From positions 124,001 to 188,000 of the forward strand of contig NZ_CP117452.1 of the NCBI RefSeq assembly GCF_030687895.1: 64,000 nt of DNA. Reading direction: 5' to 3'. Below the pieces are notes generated by a model that was given only the letters and a program-made list of their open reading frames with translations, searched no databases and was not told the origin of the DNA. Positions within the stretch are counted from its first letter, which is position 1. The number at the start of each line of letters is the position of its first letter. Source of the DNA: Pseudomonas sp. FP198. GTDB lineage: Bacteria; Pseudomonadota; Gammaproteobacteria; Pseudomonadales; Pseudomonadaceae. Made by a program: the position numbers and the translations under genes. Positions 45,783 through 54,610 of the stretch are shown one piece after another.

Positions 45783-46457
45783 ATGAGTATTCGGGACTGG
45801 CCGGTGGCCGAGCGGCCACGGGAGAGATTGTTGGTGTCGGGGGCGGAGAGTCTTTCAGACGCCGAGCTGCTGGCGATATTTTTACGCACGGGTGTGTCGG
45901 GTAAAAGCGCGGTGGATCTGGCTCGACATCTGTTGTCCCAATTTGGCTGCCTGCGGGCGCTGCTTGAGGCAGATCAGCTCACGTTCAGCAGCCATATGGG
46001 GCTGGGCCCGGCGAAATTCGCCCAGTTGCGCGCGGTGCTCGAAATGGGCCGGCGACATCTGGCGGCGCGGACTCGACAGAAGTCGATGCTGGAAGATCCG
46101 CAGGCTGTTCGCGACTATCTCAAGTCAATGCTGCGCCACGAACCCCACGAGGTTTTTGGTTGCCTGTTTCTCAACTCACGACATCAGGTGTTGGCATTCG
46201 AGGCGCTTTTTCGTGGTTCTATCGCCTGCACCAGTGTTCACCCCCGGCAAGTGGTCAAGCGCGCCCTGGCCCACAACGCCGCCGCCGTGATCCTGTGCCA
46301 CAACCACCCCTCCGGCAGCACCGAGCCCAGCCAGGCCGACCGAATGCTCACCGAGCGGCTCCAGGACGCGCTGGAGCTGATCGATGTGCGGGTGCTCGAC
46401 CATTTTATCGTCGGCGATGGGGAGCCGTTGTCGATGGCGGAGCGTGGGTGGATGTAG
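45783..46457 (+). CDS. radC: RadC/YsxA family JAMM-domain protein
   Basis: A 224-residue RadC-type protein with an N-terminal helix-hairpin-helix region and a JAB1/MPN metalloprotease-like motif [14 protein letters not shown] (about 173-186). Despite the name, a role in recombinational repair has not held up in E. coli and the biochemical function is unknown. The ATG at 45783 has GGGAGATGCC upstream; the frame before it is the coaBC/radC spacer. Confidence 0.93.
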   Translation: MSIRDWPVAERPRERLLVSGAESLSDAELLAIFLRTGVSGKSAVDLARHLLSQFGCLRALLEADQLTFSSHMGLGPAKFAQLRAVLEMGRRHLAARTRQKSMLEDPQAVRDYLKSMLRHEPHEVFGCLFLNSRHQVLAFEALFRGSIACTSVHPRQVVKRALAHNAAAVILCHNHPSGSTEPSQADRMLTERLQDALELIDVRVLDHFIVGDGEPLSMAERGWM

Positions 46458-46482
46458 GCAGGGGCTGACAATATGGAGCCTT

Positions 46483-46571
46483 TGTGGGAGCGAGCCTGCT
46501 CGCGAATGCGGTGTATCAGTTGACTCAAAATTGGCTGACAAACCGATTTCGCGAGCAGGCTCGCTCCCACA
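46483..46571. repeat. REP pair (class A, inverted)
   Basis: TGTGGGAGCGAGCCTGCTCG at 46483 onward and an inverted copy ending at 46571, with a 36-bp spacer, between the convergent radC and the ABC binding protein gene. Confidence 0.85.
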
Positions 46572-46593
46572 AGGGGGCTGGGGCTAGGCCGGG

Positions 46594-48180
46594 TTACTTG
46601 AGGCTGACCTTGGAGTAATCCTGCCGCCCGAACGGGCTCACCGTATAACCCTGCACATCCTTGCGGGTCAGCGCGAATGCCGTCGGGTGCGCCAGCGGCA
46701 GCCAAAGCGCTTGTTGCTGGATCTGTGCCTGGGCCTGTTCGTAGAGTTTGGTGCGCACGCCTTGTTCGCTGGTGGTCTTGCCGGCACTGATCAGTTTGTC
46801 CAGGTCCGGGTTGCAGTAGCGGGCGAAATTGGTTCCGGACTTGACCGCCGCGCAGGAAAACTGCGGCGTGAGGAAATTGTCCGGAACACCATTGTCGCCG
46901 GCCCAGCCCATGAACAGCAGGTCGTGCTCGCCAGCCTTGGCGCGGCGGATCAGCTCGCCCCATTCGATTACGCGGATTTCCGCCTGGATGCCGATTTCCG
47001 CCAGGTCCGATTGCAGTAACTGTGCGCCGAGGCTCGGATTGGGATTGAGCAGGCTGCCGGAGGGGCGCGTCCAGATAGTAGTCTTGAAGCCTCCCTTCAA
47101 ACCGGCCTTGGCCAGCAATTCACGGGCCTTGGCCGGGTCATGGGCATAGCCGGGCAGGTTTTTCGCGTAGCTCCAGGTGTTGGGCGGATAAGGGCCGTTG
47201 GCCGCTTCCGCCGTGCCTTCGAAAACGGTCTTGAGGTAGCTGGCCTTGTCAAAAGCCAGGTTGATGGCCTGACGCACTTCAGGCTTGTCCAGCGGCGGAT
47301 GCTGACTGTTGATCGCCAGGAAAGCCGTCATGAATGCGTCAGTCTGGGCCACCTTCAATGTCGGCTCCTGCCGCGCGGCCTGCACGTCCAGCGGCTTGGG
47401 CGAGAGGGCGATCTGGCATTCATTTCGGCGCAACTTCTGCAGGCGCACGTTGGCGTCCGGCGTGATGGCAAATATCAGCGGATCCACCTGGGGCTTGCCG
47501 CCGAAATAGTCACCGTTGGCCTTGTAGCGAATCGAGGCGTCTTTCTGGAAACGGTTGAAAATGAACGGGCCCGTGCCGATGGGCTGGCTGTTGAGTTGCT
47601 CCGGCTTGCCGGCCTTCATCAACTGCTCGGCATATTCAGCCGAATAGATCGATGCGAAACCCATGCTCAACGTCGCCAGGAAGGTCGAATCGGCATGGTC
47701 GAGCGTGAAGCGCACCGTCAACGGATCCAGGGCATCGATTTTTGTAATCAGCGCCGGCAGTTGCATGGATTGGGCGTGAGGGAAGCCGCTCTGGGCAACC
47801 TTGTGCCATGGGTTTGCCGGGTCGAGCATGCGCTCGAAGCTGAACTTGACGTCTTCGGCCGTCAGGTCGCGGCGCGGTGTGAAGTAGTCGGTGTGGTGAA
47901 ACCTGACCTTGTGGCGCAACTTGAAGACATAACTCAGGCCATCGGGCGAAACTTCCCAGCTCTCGGCCAGGCTGGCGACCACCTTGCCGCTGGCGGTGTC
48001 GAAATCCACCAGGCGGTTCATCAGCACGTCGGCCGAAGCGTTGGTAGTGGTCAAGGAGTTGTACTGGACGACATCGAACCCTTCCGGGCTGGCTTCGGTA
48101 CACACGCTCAGGGCGGCGGCCTGGGCCAGCGGGGTGAGCAGCAGAGGGGCGAGCAACAGCGGTAGGGCAGCGAGGCGCAT
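46594..48180 (-). CDS. peptide-type ABC transporter substrate-binding protein
   Basis: A 528-residue periplasmic binding protein of solute-binding family 5 (DppA/OppA/SapA). It has a signal peptide (MRLAALPLLLAPLLLTPLAQA, cleaved before ALSVC), ASPEGFDVVQYNS, the family signature region LAESWEVSPDGLSYVFKLR and FMGWAGDNGVPDNF near the C-terminus. It delivers peptides or a similar ligand to an inner-membrane permease, but no permease or ATPase gene is adjacent, so it must share a transporter encoded elsewhere. P. aeruginosa has a matching orphan gene at this place. Confidence 0.88.
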   Translation of the reverse strand: MRLAALPLLLAPLLLTPLAQAAALSVCTEASPEGFDVVQYNSLTTTNASADVLMNRLVDFDTASGKVVASLAESWEVSPDGLSYVFKLRHKVRFHHTDYFTPRRDLTAEDVKFSFERMLDPANPWHKVAQSGFPHAQSMQLPALITKIDALDPLTVRFTLDHADSTFLATLSMGFASIYSAEYAEQLMKAGKPEQLNSQPIGTGPFIFNRFQKDASIRYKANGDYFGGKPQVDPLIFAITPDANVRLQKLRRNECQIALSPKPLDVQAARQEPTLKVAQTDAFMTAFLAINSQHPPLDKPEVRQAINLAFDKASYLKTVFEGTAEAANGPYPPNTWSYAKNLPGYAHDPAKARELLAKAGLKGGFKTTIWTRPSGSLLNPNPSLGAQLLQSDLAEIGIQAEIRVIEWGELIRRAKAGEHDLLFMGWAGDNGVPDNFLTPQFSCAAVKSGTNFARYCNPDLDKLISAGKTTSEQGVRTKLYEQAQAQIQQQALWLPLAHPTAFALTRKDVQGYTVSPFGRQDYSKVSLK

Positions 48181-48438
48181 GATTGATTTCCTGTGCAGGT
48201 CGGAGGCCCATCTGCGAGTGCAGTCTGGAAAAGGTCTACCCTAGAGGGCTCGTCTGCAAATGACTATCCCCTTTTTGCATTTTCCGGCACCCTTTGCAGC
48301 GCTTCGCCGGGCGCGGCCCTGTACCGACCGAAAAAAACCTGTGCGTCGCGACGAGTGGTCAGGACCTCGCGGGCCCTTGTCCCTGCTGCCTGTGGCTGTT
48401 GATCGAGGGTTTCCAGCAAAGACAAATCACACCGGCTG

Positions 48439-48467
48439 TTGTTGTGCCTGGGTCTTTCTGGTATAAA
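48439..48467 (+). promoter_or_regulatory. sigma70-type promoter of rpmBG
   Basis: TTGTTG (48439-48444), exactly 17 bp, then TATAAA (48462-48467). This is a strong housekeeping promoter. The expected start is near 48474, about 140 bases before rpmB, leaving a structured leader. Confidence 0.7.
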
Positions 48468-48473
48468 GCAGCG

Positions 48474-48615
48474 CTCTTTTCTAGGGGCCCGGTTCCTTCA
48501 CTGTAGGTGTAGCCGGTAAGACCCTTAAAGAAACGCGGCGCCTGGCGCCAAATGACTGAGAGATTAAGCGGCCAACCCATGCCGGGTTGGGCATGTGGTT
48601 TTAGAGGGCTGAGGC
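48474..48615 (+). promoter_or_regulatory. structured 5' leader of rpmB
   Basis: About 140 nt of untranslated leader with at least two hairpins: GGCGCC-T-GGCGCC at about 48538-48550 and AACCC-ATGCC-GGGTT at about 48573-48590. Such leaders often carry autoregulation in ribosomal protein operons, but no known leader motif for L28 is recognised here. The rest of the 435-bp gap (48181-48438) shows no gene. Confidence 0.4.
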
Positions 48616-48849
48616 ATGTCGAGAGTCTGTCAAGTTACCGGTAAGGGTCCGGTGACTGGGAATAACATTTCCCACGCAAACAACAAAACCCGTCGTCGTT
48701 TCCTGCCGAACCTGCAGCATCACCGCTTCTGGGTTGAAGAAGAGAAACGTTTTGTGCGTCTGCGCGTATCTGCCAAAGGCATGCGCATCATCGACAAGCG
48801 TGGCATCAGTGTCGTGCTGGCCGAACTTCGTCGCGATGGCAAGGTTTAA
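48616..48849 (+). CDS. rpmB: 50S ribosomal protein L28
   Basis: A 77-residue basic protein: [21 protein letters not shown], then [13 protein letters not shown]. These are diagnostic of L28. The leader ends with GGGCTGAGGC before the ATG. First gene of the rpmB-rpmG operon. Confidence 0.98.
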   Translation: MSRVCQVTGKGPVTGNNISHANNKTRRRFLPNLQHHRFWVEEEKRFVRLRVSAKGMRIIDKRGISVVLAELRRDGKV

Positions 48850-48860
48850 GGGAGCTAATC

Positions 48861-49016
48861 ATGCGTGAATTGATTCGTTTGATCTCGAGCGCCGGTACTG
48901 GTCACTTCTACACTACCGACAAGAACAAGCGTACTACCCCGGACAAAATCGAGATCAAGAAATATGATCCGGTTGTTCGCAAGCACGTGATCTACAAGGA
49001 AGGCAAAATCAAGTAA
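48861..49016 (+). CDS. rpmG: 50S ribosomal protein L33
   Basis: A 51-residue protein beginning [20 protein letters not shown] and ending [18 protein letters not shown]. This is the cysteine-free (zinc-independent) form of L33. The ATG at 48861 is preceded by AAGGGAGCT and lies 11 bp after rpmB; the gene is short but unmistakable. Confidence 0.97.
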   Translation: MRELIRLISSAGTGHFYTTDKNKRTTPDKIEIKKYDPVVRKHVIYKEGKIK

Positions 49017-49035
49017 TTGATTTTTCCCTCTTAAG

Positions 49036-49072
49036 AAGAAGGCCCGTATCGCGAGATACGGGCCTTTTTCTT
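49036..49072 (+). terminator. terminator of rpmBG
   Basis: GGCCCGTATC-GCGA-GATACGGGCC, a 10-bp perfect stem followed by TTTTTCTTT: a classic rho-independent terminator 20 bp after rpmG. The A-rich left side makes it usable from the other strand too. Confidence 0.93.
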
Positions 49073-49118
49073 TCAAGACTGAAAACCCTGACCGTTTACA
49101 ACGTAGTCTGACAATTAA

Positions 49119-49427
49119 TCAGCCACACTTGTGACCCGTATAAAAGTTTTCCTTGTCGCTGAAAACATAGAGTCGGTCTTCTTGGTAGTCCATAGTGTAG
49201 GCTTCGCCTGCGCGTATATGGCGAATGATCTTTGCTCCCGAATAGGCTTGCATGTCTTTCAGAAATTGCGCGTCTACCTTCATCGGCAGCAGGGAGTTGA
49301 AAGCAAAATTAGCCGTGCATACGCCTGAAGGGCGGATCTCGTTCGCAGCTGCTTCAAGCGCTCCGATGCTCAGTGTCAGCAGGGCAGCCAGCGCTGCGAT
49401 CCGCGGTGTAGTAGTTTTTTTGGCCAT
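49119..49427 (-). CDS. I78-type peptidase inhibitor-like exported protein
   Basis: A 102-residue protein with a signal peptide (MAKKTTTPRIAALAALLTLS, ending near ALEAAA) and a small domain whose C-terminal block, RHIRAGEAYTMDYQEDRLYV followed by a terminal CG, resembles the inhibitor I78 (fungal elastase inhibitor) family. Two cysteines (in GVCTAN and HKCG) are placed to form the disulfide. It would act in the periplasm against a serine peptidase; the target is unknown. The ATG at 49425-49427 has GGAGGC upstream. Single gene, with a coding-poor spacer on its 5' side. Confidence 0.7.
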   Translation of the reverse strand: MAKKTTTPRIAALAALLTLSIGALEAAANEIRPSGVCTANFAFNSLLPMKVDAQFLKDMQAYSGAKIIRHIRAGEAYTMDYQEDRLYVFSDKENFYTGHKCG

Positions 49428-49532
49428 GTTGCCTCCTGGCATAATTAATAATCAGCGACTCCTCATTGAGGCGCCCGGATATAATTACAGGAGGGTGATG
49501 GTTATGTATATCGCACTGTGTAAGCGTTTGAT

Positions 49533-49895
49533 TCACTCCTGTTGCTCAAACACTACATAGATCTTGCGGCACGCTTCCAGCACTTCCCAAGTTCCCTTGA
49601 ACCCCGCCGGAATTACAAAGCGGTCGCCCGCCCGAAGTGTCTTGGCATTGCCTTCATTGTCCCGCAGCACCGAAACGCCTTGGACGATTTCGCAGTATTC
49701 GTGCTCTGTATAGTTGACCGTCCACTGGCCCACCGCGCCTTCCCACACCCCCGCATTCATCTGTCCGCAAGGACTGCTGTAATGATTGAACACCGCTTGT
49801 TCGGGATCCCCCTTGAGCACTTTTACCGGGTCCGGGCGATAGCGGTCGGCGGTGGTGTTGGCCTGGCTGAAATCGACGATGTCCTGGATGCTCAT
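49533..49895 (-). CDS. cupin-fold protein
   Basis: A 120-residue single-domain cupin (DUF861-like, related to ureidoglycine aminohydrolase-type cupins). The block GQWTVNYTEHEYCEIVQGVSV carries metal-ligand-like residues (given here by its first and last parts: GQWTVNY, EHEYCEI), and the second motif is LRAGDRFVIPAGFKGTWEV. No substrate can be assigned. It is divergent from kauB with 230 bp between them, so it may be co-regulated with polyamine or amino-acid breakdown. Confidence 0.75.
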   Translation of the reverse strand: MSIQDIVDFSQANTTADRYRPDPVKVLKGDPEQAVFNHYSSPCGQMNAGVWEGAVGQWTVNYTEHEYCEIVQGVSVLRDNEGNAKTLRAGDRFVIPAGFKGTWEVLEACRKIYVVFEQQE

Positions 49896-50125
49896 GCGGT
49901 TACCCTCGGTGCTTGCGGCGCGGATGGCTGGAAGAGCAAAAGTCTATGTTTATTAAAACGAACATCGCAAGGCCGTTTGCGGGTTTTCTGTCAAATATAT
50001 TGAAACATCCCCGGTCGCTGGTTTAGGGTGGCGGTGCCTTGTGCCGAATACACATCGGCAGGGCAGAATTCTTGAACGCTACGCATCGCGTGGCGTTCGT
50101 ACCCAAACAAGAGGAGGACACTCGC

Positions 50126-51619
50126 ATGACCACCCTGACTCGTGCCGACTGGGAACAGCGCGCCCGCGACCTGAAGATCGAAGGCCGCGCCTTCGTCAAT
50201 GGCGAATACACCGATGCAGTGTCCGGCGAGACCTTCGATTGCCTCAGCCCGGTCGACGGCCGCCTGTTGGGCAAGATCGCCAGTTGCGACGTGGCCGACG
50301 CCCAGCGCGCCGTCGAAAACGCCCGTGCGACATTCAATTCTGGCGCCTGGTCGCGCCTGGCGCCGAGTAAGCGCAAAGCCACCATGATTCGTTTTGCCGG
50401 CCTGCTCAAACAGCACGCCGAAGAGCTGGCCTTGCTGGAAACCCTGGACATGGGCAAGCCGATCAGCGACTCCCTGAATATTGACGTTCCAGGCGCGGCG
50501 CAGGCGTTGAGCTGGAGCGGTGAAGCCATCGACAAGCTCTACGACGAAGTGGCCGCCACCCCGCATGACCAGTTGGGCCTGGTCACCCGGGAACCGGTCG
50601 GCGTGGTCGGTGCCATCGTTCCATGGAACTTCCCGTTGATGATGGCCTGCTGGAAGCTCGGCCCGGCGTTGTCCACCGGCAACTCGGTAGTGCTCAAGCC
50701 GTCGGAAAAATCCCCGCTGACCGCCATTCGTATCGCCGCGCTGGCCATCGAGGCCGGCATCCCCAAAGGCGTGCTGAACGTGCTGCCAGGCTATGGTCAC
50801 ACGGTTGGCAAGGCCCTGGCCTTGCACATGGATGTCGATACGCTGGTGTTCACCGGCTCCACCAAGATCGCCAAGCAACTGATGATCTATTCCGGCGAGT
50901 CGAACATGAAGCGCGTCTGGCTGGAGGCGGGTGGCAAGAGCCCGAACATCGTATTTGCCGATGCTCCGGACCTGCAGGCCGCCGCCGAGGCCGCCGCCAG
51001 TGCGATTGCCTTCAACCAGGGCGAAGTCTGCACGGCGGGCTCGCGCCTGCTGGTGGAGCGTTCGATCAAGGACACGTTCCTGCCGCTGGTGATCGAGGCT
51101 CTCAAGGGCTGGAAACCTGGCAATCCACTGGATCCAGCGACCAATGTCGGTGCCTTGGTCGACACCCAGCAGATGAATACCGTGCTGTCCTACATTGAAG
51201 CCGGTCACAGCGACGGCGCCAAGCTGGTCGCGGGTGGCAAGCGGATTCTCCAGGAAACCGGCGGCACCTACGTCGAGCCGACGATTTTCGATGGCGTGAG
51301 CAACGCGATGAAAATCGCCCAGGAAGAAATCTTCGGGCCGGTGTTGTCGGTCATCGCCTTCGACAGTGCCGAAGAGGCTGTCCAGATCGCCAACGACACC
51401 CCGTACGGCTTGGCTGCGGCAGTGTGGACCAAGGACATCTCCAAGGCTCACCTGACCGCCAAGGCCTTGCGCGCCGGCAGCGTATGGGTCAATCAATATG
51501 ACGGTGGCGACATGACCGCACCGTTCGGTGGCTTCAAGCAGTCGGGCAACGGCCGTGACAAGTCGCTGCATGCGTTCGACAAGTACACCGAACTGAAGGC
51601 GACCTGGATCAAGCTCTGA
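50126..51619 (+). CDS. kauB: aldehyde dehydrogenase KauB/PuuC-like
   Basis: A 497-residue NAD(P)-dependent aldehyde dehydrogenase. Catalytic Cys302 in NQGEVCTAG, the general base in WLEAGGKSPN, and GAIVPWNFPL and FTGSTKIAKQLM for the cofactor. The length and position match P. aeruginosa KauB (PA5312), which oxidises gamma-guanidinobutyraldehyde, 4-aminobutyraldehyde and related products of arginine, agmatine and polyamine breakdown. The ATG at 50126 has GAGGAGG 10 bases upstream. The oxidase at 56551-57864 and pauR at 62073-62621 belong to the same pathway. Confidence 0.88.
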   Translation: MTTLTRADWEQRARDLKIEGRAFVNGEYTDAVSGETFDCLSPVDGRLLGKIASCDVADAQRAVENARATFNSGAWSRLAPSKRKATMIRFAGLLKQHAEELALLETLDMGKPISDSLNIDVPGAAQALSWSGEAIDKLYDEVAATPHDQLGLVTREPVGVVGAIVPWNFPLMMACWKLGPALSTGNSVVLKPSEKSPLTAIRIAALAIEAGIPKGVLNVLPGYGHTVGKALALHMDVDTLVFTGSTKIAKQLMIYSGESNMKRVWLEAGGKSPNIVFADAPDLQAAAEAAASAIAFNQGEVCTAGSRLLVERSIKDTFLPLVIEALKGWKPGNPLDPATNVGALVDTQQMNTVLSYIEAGHSDGAKLVAGGKRILQETGGTYVEPTIFDGVSNAMKIAQEEIFGPVLSVIAFDSAEEAVQIANDTPYGLAAAVWTKDISKAHLTAKALRAGSVWVNQYDGGDMTAPFGGFKQSGNGRDKSLHAFDKYTELKATWIKL

Positions 51620-51660
51620 TCCTTCTGTACGAGCGGAGCTGGCGGTCGACACACATCCCT

Positions 51661-51750
51661 TGTGGGAGCGAGCCTGCTCGCGAAAGCGGTATGACAATCG
51701 ACGATTTGGTTGAATGTTGCGCCGTCATCGCGAGCAGGCTCGCTCCCACA
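51661..51750. repeat. REP pair (class A, inverted)
   Basis: TGTGGGAGCGAGCCTGCTCG at 51661 onward and an inverted copy at 51726-51750, in the gap between kauB and the MFS gene. Confidence 0.85.
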
Positions 51751-51800
51751 TTGTTTTGTGGTGATGCCTGGAGTCGATAGTTAGCCACAGGAGCGTGGAA

Positions 51801-52943
51801 ATGCGTTGGGCGACCTATTTCGCCGTGTTGGCCTCTGTCCTGAGCGTCGGCCTTGCCCTCGGCGTAAGCATGCCCCTGGTGTCGCTGCGCCTGGAGGGCT
51901 GGGGTTACGGCTCGTTTGCCATTGGCGTCATGGCCGCGATGCCGGCCGTTGGCGTACTGGTCGGGGCCAAGGTTTCGAGCCGGCTGGCGGCGCATTTCGG
52001 TACGGCGGCGCTGATGCGCCTGTGCCTGTGGGGCGGGGCGGTGTCCATCGGGTTGTTGGCGCTGTTGCCCAGCTATCCGGTCTGGCTGCTCTTGCGGCTG
52101 TTGATCGGAGTCGTGCTGACATTGGTGTTCATTCTTGGCGAGAGCTGGATCAATCAGTTGGTCATCGAGCAATGGCGCGGGCGGCTGGTGGCGTTGTACG
52201 GGGCCAGCTACGCCTTGAGCCAATTGTCCGGCCCGCTGCTGCTCGGTGCGCTGGGGACCGACCATGACTACGGGTTCTGGGTGGGTGTCGGGCTGCTATT
52301 GGTCGCGCCGTTGTTGCTGCTTGGCCGCAGCGGTGCGCCTGCCAGTGGGGCGGGCAGCGTTACCTTCGGCGATTTGTGGGAATTCTGCCGGGGTCTGCCG
52401 GCGATCGGTTGGGCGGTGTCGTTGTTCGCCGCATTCGAGGCGATGATCCTGACGCTGTTGCCGGTCTATTGCCTGCGCCAAGGCTTCAGTGCCGATATCG
52501 CGCTGGCGATGGTCAGCACGGTGGTGGTCGGCGACGCCCTGTTGCAGCTACCCATTGGCGCCCTGGCCGATCGCCTGTCGCGCCGGTCGCTGTTCACCGG
52601 CTGCGCGGTGGCACTGATGTTGTCCAGCCTCGCGGTGCCGCTGCTGATCGATACCTTGTTGATCTGGCCGCTGTGGGTACTGTTTGGCGCCAGCGCGGGT
52701 GGGCTGTTTACCTTGTCGCTGATCCTGATCGGCGAGCGCTACCGCGATGATGCGCTGGTGCGGGCCAACGCCCATGTCGCGCAGCTGTGGGGGATCGGCT
52801 GCCTGGTCGGGCCGCTGGTGGCGGGGGCGGGCAGCCAGTGGGTCAGCGGCCATGCGCTGCCGTTGTTCATGGCGGCGGGGGCGTTCGGCCTGGTCATCCT
52901 GTTGTTGCGCCAAGGGGCGTTCGGCGCGACACAAACCGCTTGA
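51801..52943 (+). CDS. MFS transporter
   Basis: A 380-residue major facilitator protein with about 12 membrane helices (for example FAVLASVLSVGLALGVSMPL at the N-terminus) and the conserved loop GALADRLSRRSLF between helices 8 and 9. Related to YcaD-like/putative drug or sugar exporters; the substrate is unknown. The ATG at 51801 is chosen because CAGGAG is 8 bases before it; a GTG at 51795 is too close. P. aeruginosa carries a similar MFS gene next to kauB. Confidence 0.85.
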   Translation: MRWATYFAVLASVLSVGLALGVSMPLVSLRLEGWGYGSFAIGVMAAMPAVGVLVGAKVSSRLAAHFGTAALMRLCLWGGAVSIGLLALLPSYPVWLLLRLLIGVVLTLVFILGESWINQLVIEQWRGRLVALYGASYALSQLSGPLLLGALGTDHDYGFWVGVGLLLVAPLLLLGRSGAPASGAGSVTFGDLWEFCRGLPAIGWAVSLFAAFEAMILTLLPVYCLRQGFSADIALAMVSTVVVGDALLQLPIGALADRLSRRSLFTGCAVALMLSSLAVPLLIDTLLIWPLWVLFGASAGGLFTLSLILIGERYRDDALVRANAHVAQLWGIGCLVGPLVAGAGSQWVSGHALPLFMAAGAFGLVILLLRQGAFGATQTA

Positions 52944-52982
52944 GCACGTCCAGATACCCGCTGGCCCAAGAGTGTCCAGATT

Positions 52983-54548
52983 CTAGAGCATCCGCTCCAA
53001 CCCGATCGTCGTGGCGAACCAGGCATTGAAGCGGCGCCACCAACTGCCCGGTTCGCGTTCCAGGTCGTGCAGCTTGCCGTTGTCCTCGGTGGTCCAGACC
53101 AGTTTTTCATCTTTCAGGCGGGCCTGATAACTCAAGGTCGGGGCCATGCCCTGCAGAGCCAGCTCCCGAACCTGGCCGGCGAGTTCCGGGCTGTCCACCA
53201 GAACGCCGACTTCGGTGTTCCAGAGCACTGAGCGAGGATCGAAATTGAACGAGCCGATGAACGACTTCTGTTGATCGAAGATGATCGCCTTGCTGTGCAG
53301 GCTGGAGTCCGATTCGCCATAAGACTTGCTGTAGAACAGATGCGGGCTGCCGCCGCTGTCGCCGGGTTGGCGGCGCAACTCGAACAGCCGTACGCCATGC
53401 TGCAGCAAGGCCTTGCGATACGGCGCGTAGCCGCCGTGCACCGCCGGCACATCGGTGGCTTCCAGCGAATTGGTCAAGAGGCTCACGGAGACACCGGCAT
53501 CGGCACGGCTGGTCAGGTACACCAGCCCTGGCTGTCCGGGCACGAAGTAGGCGGAGATCATGATCAGTTCCTTGCTGACGCCGGTCAGCTCCGGCCCCAG
53601 TTGTGTCGTCAGCAGCAATCGAGGGTCTGGCTCATCCTTGGCCAGTACCTTGCTCGGCGCATCCCACAGCGCCTGGTTCCAGGCCCAGATCAACTGGCCG
53701 CGCCAGATGTCCAGGCGCGGCTGGGTCTTGTAGGCGGTCAGTTGCTGATAGAGCGTCTGGTTTTCCTTGTGCGTCTGCTCCAGCGAAGCTTGCAGGCGTA
53801 CGCGGCTGTTCTCCAGGTCCTTGGGGGTCGGTCGATGGGAAAGGAATTGTTCGATCGGTTTGCTCAGCGCGCTGTTCCAGTATTGGTCGAAGCTGTGTCC
53901 CAACTGCTCGGCCACCGGGCCGACGCCGAGCAGGTCGATGTCGGTGAAGTTCAGGTTGGGTTCGGCATCGAAATATTCGTCCCCGAGGTTGCGGCCGCCG
54001 ACGATGGCCATGCTGTTGTCCGCCAGCCAGAGTTTGTTGTGCATCCGACGATGCTGCAGTGACAGGTTGAACAGGCGCCCCAGGCTGCGGGTCACGCCGG
54101 TGGCGCGGCCAAGATGCAACGGGTTGAACAGGCGAATCTGGATGTTCTGGTGCGCGGCCAGGGTCGCGATGACTTGCTCCTGGCCGTCACTGGTGGTGTC
54201 GTCAAGCAGGATCCGCACGCGCACGCCACGGTCTGCTGCCTTGAGCAGTTCGTCGACCAACATGCGCGTGCTGATGCCGTCATGAACGATGTAGTACTGC
54301 AAATCCAGGCTGCTTTGAGCGTTGCGGATCAGCTCGGCCCGGGCGGTGAAGGCTTCGGTGCTATCGGACAGCAGGCGAAAGCCTGAGCGGCCCTCGTGCG
54401 GGGCGGCCTGTTGCGCCACCGAGCGGCCGAACGCTGAGTCGGAGGCTGGCAACGCCTGGGAGGGTTCGCGGGTGACATCAAGACTGGCGCAGCCGCCCAA
54501 CAGCGAGGCGACTAGCATTAGCGCGTGCAGGATCGGTCTGGATCTCAC
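52983..54548 (-). CDS. phospholipase D-family lipoprotein (cardiolipin synthase C-like)
   Basis: A 521-residue PLD-superfamily protein with lipobox LGGC (Cys20) after MRSRPILHALMLVASL. It has two HKD motifs: HNKLWLADNSMAIVGGRN (about 170) and HSKAIIFDQQKSFIGSFN (about 418). This layout is that of ClsC-type cardiolipin synthases, which condense phosphatidylethanolamine and phosphatidylglycerol. The lipid anchor would place it in the periplasm, unlike ClsA. It is convergent with the MFS gene. Confidence 0.85.
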   Translation of the reverse strand: MRSRPILHALMLVASLLGGCASLDVTREPSQALPASDSAFGRSVAQQAAPHEGRSGFRLLSDSTEAFTARAELIRNAQSSLDLQYYIVHDGISTRMLVDELLKAADRGVRVRILLDDTTSDGQEQVIATLAAHQNIQIRLFNPLHLGRATGVTRSLGRLFNLSLQHRRMHNKLWLADNSMAIVGGRNLGDEYFDAEPNLNFTDIDLLGVGPVAEQLGHSFDQYWNSALSKPIEQFLSHRPTPKDLENSRVRLQASLEQTHKENQTLYQQLTAYKTQPRLDIWRGQLIWAWNQALWDAPSKVLAKDEPDPRLLLTTQLGPELTGVSKELIMISAYFVPGQPGLVYLTSRADAGVSVSLLTNSLEATDVPAVHGGYAPYRKALLQHGVRLFELRRQPGDSGGSPHLFYSKSYGESDSSLHSKAIIFDQQKSFIGSFNFDPRSVLWNTEVGVLVDSPELAGQVRELALQGMAPTLSYQARLKDEKLVWTTEDNGKLHDLEREPGSWWRRFNAWFATTIGLERML

Positions 54549-54610
54549 GTAGGCTCGTTCCGATTGTTAGCGTGGGTCGGCTGTTGGATGCTGCTTCCCT
54601 GCCTACACGG

